DNA of 64,000 nt from Paractinoplanes ovalisporus (lineage in GTDB: Bacteria > Actinomycetota > Actinomycetes > Mycobacteriales > Micromonosporaceae): positions 62,001 through 126,000 of the forward strand of contig NZ_JAENHP010000019.1 of the NCBI RefSeq assembly GCF_016834655.1, read 5' to 3'. The position numbers and the translations under genes were made by a program. Positions 1 to 8,381 of the stretch are shown here, one piece after another. The notes beneath the pieces are model-generated. The model was given only the letters and a program-made list of their open reading frames with translations, was not told the DNA's origin and made no database searches. The first letter of the stretch is position 1; the number at the start of each line of letters is the position of its first letter.

Positions 1-1074
1 CCACGAGCGATCTACTGGTCACCGGACGGGCGGACTTTGATGACTGAGACCGCAAACGGCGTCGAAGCTTGGACGCTTCCCCGGGACGATCCGGAGAGCA
101 CGAACAAACGGGTTGAGCTCATGCGAACTCGAGCGTTGACGAGTGCCTCACTCGATGATTCGGGTGTTGTCGCGGCGCTCGTCGGGAAGGGGCGTCCCGC
201 CGTTTTCTCGGAGTCGGAACCGCCGAAATTGCTTTCCGGCCAAGCATCGGGGATCCGGTTGTCACCTCGTGGCGACCTTGTGGCGGTGACGGAGGGCGCC
301 CGAGTGCGGCTGTGGGAAGTCTCGACCGGCAATCTGCATGCCCAGTGGGAGGCGCCGGAAGCGCACGGCCTTGCATGGTCGCCGGACGGCCGCCACGTCG
401 CTTGTGAGCTGGCTCGTCCCGCGGGGAAGTCCGAGGCGGGCCAACGTGTGGTCTCCGTCTTCGATGCATCGGACGGCCGGTTGATGTGGGAGCTTCCCGG
501 ATTCGGCCTGCCCGACCCCGGTGCCTGGTCGTCGACCGGAGAACTACTCGCCCTCTCCGATTCGTCCGGCGTCGCGCTGCTCGACGTCACCGATGGAACG
601 GCTCGGCATCGTTTGACGGTGCCGACCGCATGCGTGGCATTGGCCTGGTCGGCGGAAGGTGACCGTATCGCGCTGATTGCCGACGAACGGATCGCCGTCT
701 GGCGGGTGGGAAACGCCGAACCCCATCTGCAGCGTCAGTTGGACTCGACCTTGCAGGCGATGACGTGGTCTCCGGACGGAGACTTTGTCGCGGCTTACGG
801 GATCGGTGTGACTCTGTTCGACACGGACTACGGCGGGCTCGTCGAGCTTCCCGTACAGCGACGTTTTCTGGACTGTGTCTGGTCCGACTGTCTCATGGCG
901 GTCACGCCCGACGGCACGGTATACCGATGGGACGTCCCACCACCGGGATCCACGAACTGGGCCGGGGTGGGACGTGTGCTGACCGCGGAAGAGCGGCGGG
1001 ACTTCGGGTTGCCGCCGGCTAGAGGCGGAGCTCCGGCCAGTCCAGCAGACCTGCGCCCAGATCGCGGACCGTAG
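1..1074 (+). CDS. WD40 beta-propeller protein, 5' end outside window
   Basis: The reading frame is open from the first base and already encodes a WD40 strand (YWSPDGRTLM), so the true start lies upstream. At least six degenerate blades follow, each marked by a W-S-x-x-G turn (WSPDG, WSSTG, WSAEG, WSPDG) and by strands ending in WEV, WRV or WDV. The tail LTAEERRDFGLPP resembles the end of large actinobacterial NTPase-WD40 or kinase-WD40 proteins, so this may be the propeller half of a longer signalling protein; that is inference. The last 56 bp overlap the convergent 3' end of the glycyl-tRNA synthetase gene. A ligand or partner cannot be read from the sequence. Confidence 0.8.
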   Translation, partial: PRAIYWSPDGRTLMTETANGVEAWTLPRDDPESTNKRVELMRTRALTSASLDDSGVVAALVGKGRPAVFSESEPPKLLSGQASGIRLSPRGDLVAVTEGARVRLWEVSTGNLHAQWEAPEAHGLAWSPDGRHVACELARPAGKSEAGQRVVSVFDASDGRLMWELPGFGLPDPGAWSSTGELLALSDSSGVALLDVTDGTARHRLTVPTACVALAWSAEGDRIALIADERIAVWRVGNAEPHLQRQLDSTLQAMTWSPDGDFVAAYGIGVTLFDTDYGGLVELPVQRRFLDCVWSDCLMAVTPDGTVYRWDVPPPGSTNWAGVGRVLTAEERRDFGLPPARGGAPASPADLRPDRGP

Positions 1075-3958
1075 CCAGCAAGCCCAGGCGGGCCGCGCGC
1101 AGGGAGGGGTCTTCGGCCATGACGAAGACCTCGTCGAAGAAGCGGGACAACGGCTCGACCAGAGGCTCGACCGCGGCCGTGAAAGCGTTCAAGTCGGTGC
1201 CGAAGTCGGCCTTCACGTTGGACACCGCCTCGTGCAGGGCCAGCTCGGCGGGCTCTGTCAGCAGAGCGGGGTCGTAACCGGCGGCCGTGTCGGGTGGGAG
1301 GATTCGGCGGGACCGCTGGATGGCGGCGGCCACGGCCACAAAATCGGGGTTTCCGACCAGGGTTTCGAGCTGGGCCAGCATGGCGTCGACCACCGACGGG
1401 CGGGCGTAGTGGCCGATCGCGGCCCGGACGCGGTCCACCGGGTGGCCCTCCTCGGTGAGGACCTGTTCCAGGCGGCGGGCCAGGAAGTCGCCCGCGGCGT
1501 CCAGGACCTGGGACGAGACTTCTACGGGCTGCTGGGCCGCGGCGGTTCGCAGGGCCTCGGTCAAGGACAGGGCGGCCAGCGCGGGATGGGCCCGGTGCAC
1601 CGCGAGCAGGCCGAGGACGGCCCGCCGTACGGCGAAAGGGTCGCTGCTTCCGGTGGGCAGGCCGACCGTCGCGGCCAGCCCGGCCACCAGGTCCAGGCGG
1701 TCGGCCAGGGAGAGCAGGGCCCCGGGCACCGAGGCGGGGAGGGCGTCGCCGGTGTTGCGGGGGAGCTCGGTCTCGTAGACGGCCTGGGCCACGTCGCGAG
1801 GCTCGCCGGCGTGCAGGGCGTAGTCGCGGGCCATCACGCCGGCCAGGCTGGTCATCTCGGTGACCAGCTGGGAGCCCAGGTCGAACTTGACCAGGCGGGC
1901 GGCCCGGCCCAGCGTCGCCGAGCCGAGGCCCAGCGAGTCGGCCAGTGACAGGGCGAGGGTGGCGATGCGGGCGGCGCGGTCGGCCATCGAGCCCAGCTTG
2001 TCGGTGAAGGTGAGACGGGTCAGGCGGTCCCGCATCTCGGCCACCGGCAGGGCGCGGTCGGCGCGGTAGAAGAACGCCGCGTCCTCGTAGCGGGCCCGCA
2101 GCACGGCCTCGTTGCCGGCCCGCACCAGTTCGACGTCGACCGGGCCGTTGGCGACCGTGACGAACATGGGGAGCAGCGAGCCGTCCTCACCGCGTACGGG
2201 AAGGTATCTCTGGTGTTTGCGCATCACCGTGGTGAGCACCGCGTCGGGCAGGGACAGGTAACCCTCGTCGAACGTGCCCAGCAAGGGTGTGGGCGCCTCG
2301 ACCAGATAGCTGATCTGCTCGATCAGCGCGGCCTCACCGGTGACGTCGACGCGGCCGTCGGGATAGACCTCGTCCTGGGCGCCGGTCACGATCAGGTCGT
2401 GGCGGTCCTCGGGGTCGGCCACGATGCCGGCCAGGGCGAGGGTCTCCATGAACGTCTCGGCCGACGCGATCTCGACCACCGGCTCGGCGGCCGTACGCAG
2501 CAGGCGGGTGCGACGGCCGGCGGCGAGCGTGCCCACCGCCACCGGCACCACGTCGTCGCCCCACAGCGCGGTCAGCCAGCGGATCGGACGGCTGAACGAG
2601 AGCTGCGGGTCGTTCCAGCGCATGTTCTTGGCCGCGCGCAGACCCGTCACGACCTTGGCCAGCACCGGGGCCAGCACCTCGGACGCATGACCGCCGACTT
2701 CTTCCCGCGAGACCACGTGATGATCGACGCCGCCCACCGACGCAACGGACAACTCGGACGCCGAGACGCCCTGGCCGCGGGCGAAACCCTCGACGGCCTT
2801 GGCCGGGGCGCCGACGCGGGGGCCCTTCACCTGCCGTACGTGATCGGCCTCCCGGGCCGCGACCGAAGGCACCAGGGCGACCAGCCGCCGGGGGGTCGCG
2901 AAGACCCGCACCTCCTCGTGCTCGAGGCGGGTGCCGGCCAGACCTTCGGTCAGCGCCCGCTGCACATAGTCACGGGCCGCCCGCGCCTCGGACGGCGGCA
3001 GCTCCTCGGTGCCGATCTCGAAGATCAGAGTGCGCGCGTTCTCGCGGGCGGCCGGAAGCGCGGCGGCGACCGCGGCCGGCAGCGGCGGCACCAGGCCCAG
3101 CGGGTGGCCCATCTCGTCGCGGCGGGCCACCCACAGCTTGGCGACCTCGCCGGCCAGGCGGCGCATGCGGCCGAACTCGGCGGCCCGGTCGGCGGTGGAG
3201 ACGGCGCCACGGGAGTCGAGCACGTTGAACGCCTGCGAGCACTTCAGCACGTACGTGTGGGCGGGCACCGGCAGGCCGGCGTCGATCAGCCGCTGGGCCT
3301 CGGCCGCGTAGATCTCCAGGAGCTGACGGTTGGCGGCGACGTCGGCGTCGTCCAGGTAGTACCGGGACATCTCGTACTCACTCTGGCCGAACACCTCCCC
3401 GTACGAGATGGCGTCGCCGTACTCGATGTCCTTGAAGTGGGTCTTCTCCTGCAGCGCCATGATGATGCGCTCGATGCCGTAGGTGATCTCGACCGACACC
3501 GGTTCCAGGTTGAGCCCGCCGGCCTGCTGGAAATAGGTGAACTGGGTGATCTCGAGCCCGTCGAGCCAGACCTCCCAGCCCAGCCCCCACGCGCCCAGCG
3601 CCGGCGACGCCCAGTTGTCCTCGACGAACCGGATGTCGTGCGCCTTCACGTCGATGCCGAGCGCTTCGAGGCTGCCCAGGTAGAGCTCCTGCGGGTTGCC
3701 CGGGTCGGGCTTGAGGATCACCTGCATCTGGGTGTGGGTCTGCAGGCGGTTGGGGTTCTCGCCGTAGCGCGAGTCGTCGGGCCGCACCGAGGGCTCGACA
3801 TAGACGACCCGCCACGGCTCGGGACCCAGCACACGCAGGAAGGTCGCCGGGTTCAGCGTCCCCGCCCCGACCTCGGTGTTCATGGGCTGGACGGTCAGGC
3901 ACCCCTGAGCCGTCCAGTACGCGGTCAACCGGGCCAGCGCGTCCTGCATGGTGAGCAT
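1019..3958 (-). CDS. glyQS: Glycine--tRNA ligase, alpha and beta subunits fused
   Basis: This 979-residue protein charges tRNA-Gly with glycine. Residues 1 to about 290 are the alpha subunit of the bacterial alpha2beta2 enzyme (LTAYWTAQGC, QPMNTEVGAGT, FTYFQQAGG). From about residue 310 the beta subunit begins with LIFEIGTEELPP and runs to a C-terminal DALR-like anticodon-binding region. In most bacteria with this enzyme glyQ and glyS are separate genes; here they form one frame. From memory, many actinobacteria instead use the unrelated homodimeric GlyRS of about 460 residues. The start ATG is at 3958 (an in-frame ATG lies three codons later). A TAGACT hexamer eight bases upstream suggests a leaderless mRNA. 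Confidence 0.95.
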   Translation of the reverse strand: MLTMQDALARLTAYWTAQGCLTVQPMNTEVGAGTLNPATFLRVLGPEPWRVVYVEPSVRPDDSRYGENPNRLQTHTQMQVILKPDPGNPQELYLGSLEALGIDVKAHDIRFVEDNWASPALGAWGLGWEVWLDGLEITQFTYFQQAGGLNLEPVSVEITYGIERIIMALQEKTHFKDIEYGDAISYGEVFGQSEYEMSRYYLDDADVAANRQLLEIYAAEAQRLIDAGLPVPAHTYVLKCSQAFNVLDSRGAVSTADRAAEFGRMRRLAGEVAKLWVARRDEMGHPLGLVPPLPAAVAAALPAARENARTLIFEIGTEELPPSEARAARDYVQRALTEGLAGTRLEHEEVRVFATPRRLVALVPSVAAREADHVRQVKGPRVGAPAKAVEGFARGQGVSASELSVASVGGVDHHVVSREEVGGHASEVLAPVLAKVVTGLRAAKNMRWNDPQLSFSRPIRWLTALWGDDVVPVAVGTLAAGRRTRLLRTAAEPVVEIASAETFMETLALAGIVADPEDRHDLIVTGAQDEVYPDGRVDVTGEAALIEQISYLVEAPTPLLGTFDEGYLSLPDAVLTTVMRKHQRYLPVRGEDGSLLPMFVTVANGPVDVELVRAGNEAVLRARYEDAAFFYRADRALPVAEMRDRLTRLTFTDKLGSMADRAARIATLALSLADSLGLGSATLGRAARLVKFDLGSQLVTEMTSLAGVMARDYALHAGEPRDVAQAVYETELPRNTGDALPASVPGALLSLADRLDLVAGLAATVGLPTGSSDPFAVRRAVLGLLAVHRAHPALAALSLTEALRTAAAQQPVEVSSQVLDAAGDFLARRLEQVLTEEGHPVDRVRAAIGHYARPSVVDAMLAQLETLVGNPDFVAVAAAIQRSRRILPPDTAAGYDPALLTEPAELALHEAVSNVKADFGTDLNAFTAAVEPLVEPLSRFFDEVFVMAEDPSLRAARLGLLATVRDLGAGLLDWPELRL

Positions 3959-4002
3959 GGGACCGAAGTCTAGGACGGGGTCCGCGCGGGTAGGTACCGA
4001 AC
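3959..4002. promoter_or_regulatory. Compact divergent promoter, probably leaderless on both sides
   Basis: Only 44 bp separate the starts of the GlyRS gene (minus) and the acyl-CoA dehydrogenase gene (plus). On the minus strand TAGACT (3972-3967) fits the actinobacterial TAnnnT -10 box and ends eight bases before the ATG. On the plus strand TAGGTA (3991-3996) ends six bases before the ATG. Neither start has a Shine-Dalgarno sequence. This spacing is that of leaderless transcripts. The promoter assignment is inference from motif and spacing only. Confidence 0.45.
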
Positions 4003-5145
4003 ATGCTCGACGGAGATCTTTACGCCTTTCAGGACCTGCTCTCGGAGGACGAGGCCGCCGTCGTGCGCCGGGTCCGCGACTTTCTCGAGGCCGAGGTTGT
4101 GCCCATCGCCAACGACCACTGGCAGCGCTCCGACTTCCCGCATCACCTGATCAAGCGGTACGCCGAACTGGAGATCGCCGGGCGGGAGGGCTCGTCGCTG
4201 CTCAACGGGTGGCTCGCCCTCGAGATGGCCCGGGCCGACGCGTCGATGGCCACCTTCTACGGCGTGCACGCGGGCCTGGCGATGGGCAGCATCACGATGT
4301 GCGGCTCGCCCGAGCAGCAGCAGCGGTGGCTGCCCGCGATGGCCTCGTTCGACCGGGTCGGGGCGTTCGCGCTGACCGAGCCGACGGGCGGTTCCGACGT
4401 GGCGGCCGGCCTGCGCACGACGGCCCGCCGCGAGGGCGACGAGTGGGTGCTCGACGGCGCCAAGCGCTGGATCGGCAACGCCACCTTCGCCGACCTGGTC
4501 GTGGTCTGGGCCCGCGACGTCGAGGACAACCAGGTCAAAGGCTTTGTCGTACGCGGTGACGCCCCCGGCTTCGTCGCCACCAAGATCGAGAACAAGATCG
4601 CCCTGCGTACGGTGCAGAACGCCGACATCACGCTGACCGGCGTACGGGTTCCGGAGGCCGACCGCCTGCAGAACGCGAACTCGTTCAAGGACACCGCGAA
4701 GGTTCTGCGACAGACCCGCAGCGGGGTCGCGTGGGAGGCCGTGGGGGTCATGCTGGCCGCGTACGAGATCGCGCTGAACTATGCGAAGGAGCGCGAGCAG
4801 TTCGGACGGCCGATCGCGAAGTTCCAGCTCGTGCAGGATCTGCTGGTCCGCATGCTCGGCAACGTCACCGGCTCGCTCGGCATGTGCGTGCGGCTGGCCC
4901 AGCTGCAGGACGCCGGCAAATACCGCGACGAGCACTCGGCGCTGGCCAAGGCCTACTGCACGACCCGGATGCGCGAGGTGGCCGGCTGGGCGCGCGAACT
5001 GCTGGCCGGCAACGGCATCGTCCTCGACTACGACATCGGCCGCTTCGTCGCCGACGCCGAGGCGCTCTACTCGTACGAGGGCACCCGCGAGATCAACACC
5101 CTGATCGTCGGTCGGGCGGTGACCGGCCAGAGCGCCTTCGTGTAA
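4003..5145 (+). CDS. Acyl-CoA dehydrogenase, glutaryl-CoA dehydrogenase-like
   Basis: A 380-residue FAD-dependent acyl-CoA dehydrogenase of normal family length. The middle domain has the FAD-contacting stretch FALTEPTGGSDVA, and the C-terminal helical domain has REQFGRPIAKFQLVQ. The catalytic glutamate is expected in YEGTREIN (near residue 360), the place and context used by glutaryl-CoA dehydrogenases, with IGR following. The overall pattern (short N-terminus, YEGT) is closest to the glutaryl-CoA dehydrogenase branch, which oxidises and decarboxylates glutaryl-CoA in lysine and tryptophan breakdown. Substrate is inferred and there are no pathway neighbours to support it. The next gene starts 11 bp downstream. 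Confidence 0.88.
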   Translation: MLDGDLYAFQDLLSEDEAAVVRRVRDFLEAEVVPIANDHWQRSDFPHHLIKRYAELEIAGREGSSLLNGWLALEMARADASMATFYGVHAGLAMGSITMCGSPEQQQRWLPAMASFDRVGAFALTEPTGGSDVAAGLRTTARREGDEWVLDGAKRWIGNATFADLVVVWARDVEDNQVKGFVVRGDAPGFVATKIENKIALRTVQNADITLTGVRVPEADRLQNANSFKDTAKVLRQTRSGVAWEAVGVMLAAYEIALNYAKEREQFGRPIAKFQLVQDLLVRMLGNVTGSLGMCVRLAQLQDAGKYRDEHSALAKAYCTTRMREVAGWARELLAGNGIVLDYDIGRFVADAEALYSYEGTREINTLIVGRAVTGQSAFV

Positions 5146-5156
5146 GACTGCGCTGC

Positions 5157-7274
5157 ATGTGGGCGTGGGTGCGCAAGCGTGACCCGCAACTGGTCGTCGT
5201 GCGGCGGGCGGTCCGGGTCACCCTGGTCGCCTGCCTGGGGTTCTATTTCTGCCGGTACGTCCTGGGCAGCGCGACCATGGCGCCGTACGCGCTGTTCGGT
5301 GTGGTCGCCCTCGGCGCGCTCTCACAGATTCCCGGGTCACCCCGGCAGCGCGCCCGCACGCTGATCGCCGTTCTGCCGGTCGGCTGGGTGCTCGTGTCGT
5401 TCGGCACGCTGCTGTCGGTCACCACCTGGGCCGCCGCCGCGGGCATGTTCGTGCTCGGGTTCGCGGTGAGCTTCGCCGGTGTCGGCGGGCCGCGGATCGT
5501 CGGGCTCGCGGCCGGCATGCAGCTCCTCTACATCCTCCCGTGTTTCCCTCCGTACGATCCCAGCTCGCTCCCGGAACGGCTGGCCGGCCTGACCCTGGCC
5601 GTCGTGCTGCTGGCCGCGGCCGAGTTGTGGCTCTGGCCCGACCCGACCCCGCCGTCCTACCGGCAACGCCTCGGCGACGCGGTGAGCGCCCTGGCCGGTT
5701 GCCTGCGGGCGCTCGCCGACGACCGGTCCCGCCTGGCCGCCCTCCTGCCCGAGGCGACCGACGCCGCCGACGCGCTGCGGCCGTCGCGCCTGCCACCCAC
5801 CGAACGGCCCGCCTCGGCCGGTCGCTGCGACCGTGCGCTCTCCTCGGCCGCGGGCACCGCCCGGCTGCTGCTGGGCCGGGTGGTCGACCTGTATTTCACC
5901 GACGACCGCGAGGCGGTCACCGGGCCCGCGGCGACCAAGCTGCTGCGGGCCACCGCGGGCTGTGTCGAGGCCACCGGGGCCTGGCTGCGCGCCGAGGGCC
6001 CGCTGCCCGACACCGACCGGGTCACCGCGGCGATCGCCGACTTCCGGATCGCCCGCATGAACACCCCACCCGACGGGCTGCCGCCGGAGCGGCTGCATCT
6101 CGGTGCGCTCGCGTTGTCGCTCGGGGAGTGGACCAAGACGCTGGTCGTCGCGGTGCGTCTGGCCGCCGGGGAACGGCCGCAGCGGGTCGATCCGGCCGGG
6201 CAGTTCTGGTATGCCGACCGGCGCGACGCCTTCCTGTTCTGGCACCGCCTGCGGGAAAACCTCACGCCCCGGTCGGTCGCCTTCCAGGGCGCCCTGCGCC
6301 TGGCCGCCGCCCTCGCGGTGGCCCGCCTGATCGCCGGCGTGCTCGACCTGTCGCACGGCTTCTGGGTGCTGCTGACGATCCTGACCGTGCTGCGCGCCTC
6401 GGCCGCCGAGACCCGTTCGACCCTGCGGCCCGCGATCGCCGGCACGGTCGCCGGCTCGGTCGTGGCCGCCCTGCTGCTGATCCTCGGCCTCGACCCGCTG
6501 GTCTACGTGGTCGCGCTCCCGCTGGTGATGATCGCCGGCTTCGCGGCCGGCCCGCTCCTCGGCCTGGGCTGGTCGCAGGGGCTGTTCACGCTGGTCATCA
6601 CGCTCGTCTTCGCCCAGGTCACGCCGGTCGACTGGCGGCTGGCCGAGCAGCGCGTGGCCGACGTGCTGGTGGGCGCGGCCATCGGCGTGCTGATCGGGTT
6701 GTTCGCGTGGCCGCGGGGCGGGGGCGGCGAGCTGCACCGGGCGGCCGGCACGTTCCTGGCGTCGTCGGCGGCGGTGGTCCGCGAGACGGTCGCGGTGATG
6801 GCAAATGGGCAGTCGCCGGGTGACGCGCTGCCCCGGGCCCGGTTCGCCGGGCAGCTGGCCGAGGCGTCGTTCGCGCTCTATCAGAGCGAGCGCCACCCGG
6901 CGGCGACGATCGACTGGCAGGCCACGCTGGTGGCCGGGCACCACGCCGTCCGCGGCGCCGAGGCGCTGGTCAAGTCGTGCCCGGCGGGCGGCCTGCTGCC
7001 CTGCGTGACCCAGCTGACGACGCTGGCCGGCTCGGTCGCCGGGTGCTACGACCGCTCGGCGTCGGCCCTGCAACGGCACGAGACCCCGCCGCGGCCGCCC
7101 TCGGCGACCTCGCAGCAGTGGCCCGACGACCTCGGCCAGGACCTCTACATCATCGCCGACCTGCGCGTCTGGCTGGACGGCCTGCGGGAGGACCTGATCA
7201 ACGTGACCGGCCGCCCCGAGCCCGGCGACGACCTGCGCGACCGTGTGGCCCGGGTCGCCGACGGAGCGACATAG
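5157..7274 (+). CDS. FUSC-family integral membrane protein (putative aromatic acid exporter type)
   Basis: A 705-residue membrane protein. An N-terminal block of short hydrophobic helices (residues about 20-150) and a second block (about 380-530) flank a soluble middle domain, and a soluble tail follows. This duplicated layout is that of the FUSC/YccS/AaeB superfamily, whose studied members export aromatic carboxylic acids. The start ATG at 5157 (MWAWVRKRDPQ) gives a natural short cytoplasmic N-terminus; the longer open frame upstream runs inside the dehydrogenase gene. No clear ribosome-binding site is visible, so translation may depend on the upstream gene 11 bp away. The substrate cannot be told from sequence. 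Confidence 0.82.
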   Translation: MWAWVRKRDPQLVVVRRAVRVTLVACLGFYFCRYVLGSATMAPYALFGVVALGALSQIPGSPRQRARTLIAVLPVGWVLVSFGTLLSVTTWAAAAGMFVLGFAVSFAGVGGPRIVGLAAGMQLLYILPCFPPYDPSSLPERLAGLTLAVVLLAAAELWLWPDPTPPSYRQRLGDAVSALAGCLRALADDRSRLAALLPEATDAADALRPSRLPPTERPASAGRCDRALSSAAGTARLLLGRVVDLYFTDDREAVTGPAATKLLRATAGCVEATGAWLRAEGPLPDTDRVTAAIADFRIARMNTPPDGLPPERLHLGALALSLGEWTKTLVVAVRLAAGERPQRVDPAGQFWYADRRDAFLFWHRLRENLTPRSVAFQGALRLAAALAVARLIAGVLDLSHGFWVLLTILTVLRASAAETRSTLRPAIAGTVAGSVVAALLLILGLDPLVYVVALPLVMIAGFAAGPLLGLGWSQGLFTLVITLVFAQVTPVDWRLAEQRVADVLVGAAIGVLIGLFAWPRGGGGELHRAAGTFLASSAAVVRETVAVMANGQSPGDALPRARFAGQLAEASFALYQSERHPAATIDWQATLVAGHHAVRGAEALVKSCPAGGLLPCVTQLTTLAGSVAGCYDRSASALQRHETPPRPPSATSQQWPDDLGQDLYIIADLRVWLDGLREDLINVTGRPEPGDDLRDRVARVADGAT

Positions 7275-7296
7275 GCGGGCCACCCGGTCGTACGGG

Positions 7297-8316
7297 TTAT
7301 CTCCGCTTGGTGTTGATGCTGTCCAGCGCGCTGCAGCCGCGCCAGACCGTGTTGGCCGACCCGGGCGGGTTGAGCTCGAGGTTGCCGGCGTCGTCGTACT
7401 CCAGGAAGAACCGGTAGTCGCGCAGGTCCTTCAGCGCGGACAGGGTGCGGGTCCAGTCGACGTCACCCTTGCCGACGTCGACGAACCGGAACTTCCGGCC
7501 GCCGGCCCTCGTGCCCGCGGCCGCCGTCCGGTTGCCGTTCGGGTCCCACTTGATGTCCTTGATGTGGAACGCGATGAACCGCTTGCCGTGCTTCTTGATC
7601 CACGCGTACGGGTCCTCGCCCGCGACCGACACCCAGCCCAGGTCGACCTCGAACTTCACGTAGCGGGGGTCGGTGCGATCGAGCAGGATCTCGAAGATCG
7701 GCCGGCCCTTCTCCAGCTTGAACTCGCTGTCGTGGTTGTGGAAGAAGAAACCGCCGAAGCCCTGCTTGACGGCGTGCTCGCCGCACTTGTTGAACTGGTC
7801 GGCCAGAACCTTCATGTTCTCGCCGGTGAACGGGCCGAACCCGCCGCCGTCGAAGCCGAAGGCGCTGCCGGTGCCCACATAGGGGAACCGGCCCAGCGTC
7901 CGGGCGTCTTCGAAGATCTGCATGCGACCGTCGTAGGTGGCCCACGGGTTGGGCAGACCGGCTCCGCGCGGTCCGAAGTGGTTGCTCACGATCTTCAGTC
8001 CGTACGACTGGACGAGCGACTTGAGCTGGGCGGTCGTCTTCTCGTAGTACGTGCCGGCGAGTTCGAGCTCGCGGACACCGGCGTCGTGGACCGCCTCCAA
8101 GGCGATCTCGAGGTTCTTGAAGTCGGCGCCGATCAACTCCCGGACGGTGAAGATCTGCAGGCCGACGCGGTCGGCCGGAATCGTGTTCGGGCCGCCTCCG
8201 GAGTGGCCGTACGAGGAGCCGGCCAGGGCCGGGCCCGCGGTGGCGGCGAGAGCCCCGGTGGTCAGGACTCCGGCGCCGGCGCCCAGGACGAGGCGGCGAC
8301 TTACCTTGTGGTCCAC
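7297..8316 (-). CDS. Tat-exported sugar phosphate isomerase/epimerase-like protein
   Basis: A 339-residue protein with a twin-arginine signal (VSRRLVLGAGAG then a hydrophobic stretch ending near ATAGPALA), followed by a xylose-isomerase-like TIM barrel. Barrel features include VGLQIFTVRELIG, GVRELELAG, KIVSNHFGPRG, FFHNHDSEF and FEVDLGWV; the His and Asp/Glu residues would bind a divalent metal. GTG at 8316 is chosen as start because AAGGAG sits just upstream and the Tat signal begins there. Homologues occur in secreted sugar-catabolism loci; the sugar is unknown. It is divergent from a ROK-family protein with only about 40 bp between them, so the two probably share control. Confidence 0.85.
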   Translation of the reverse strand: MDHKVSRRLVLGAGAGVLTTGALAATAGPALAGSSYGHSGGGPNTIPADRVGLQIFTVRELIGADFKNLEIALEAVHDAGVRELELAGTYYEKTTAQLKSLVQSYGLKIVSNHFGPRGAGLPNPWATYDGRMQIFEDARTLGRFPYVGTGSAFGFDGGGFGPFTGENMKVLADQFNKCGEHAVKQGFGGFFFHNHDSEFKLEKGRPIFEILLDRTDPRYVKFEVDLGWVSVAGEDPYAWIKKHGKRFIAFHIKDIKWDPNGNRTAAAGTRAGGRKFRFVDVGKGDVDWTRTLSALKDLRDYRFFLEYDDAGNLELNPPGSANTVWRGCSALDSINTKRR

Positions 8317-8325
8317 GGCTTCTCC

Positions 8326-8381
8326 TTCGAGTCTTTCGAGGACGTTCGAGCAAGTGACTGCGAGTTTCGAGAACCTTCGAA
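8326..8381. promoter_or_regulatory. Helically phased TTCGAG repeats in a divergent promoter
   Basis: The hexamer TTCGAG occurs at 8326, 8335, 8345 and 8366, with TTCGAA at 8376. The spacings are 9, 10, 21 and 10 bp, about one or two helical turns, so all copies face the same side of the DNA. They lie between and across the starts of the isomerase (minus) and the ROK gene (plus). This is what an operator array for a sugar-responsive regulator could look like; the binding protein is not identified. Confidence 0.4.

Noticed and set aside
2213..3973. 586-codon plus-strand ORF
   Set aside because: It is exactly antisense to the glycyl-tRNA synthetase gene and owes its openness to high GC; its composition is not protein-like.
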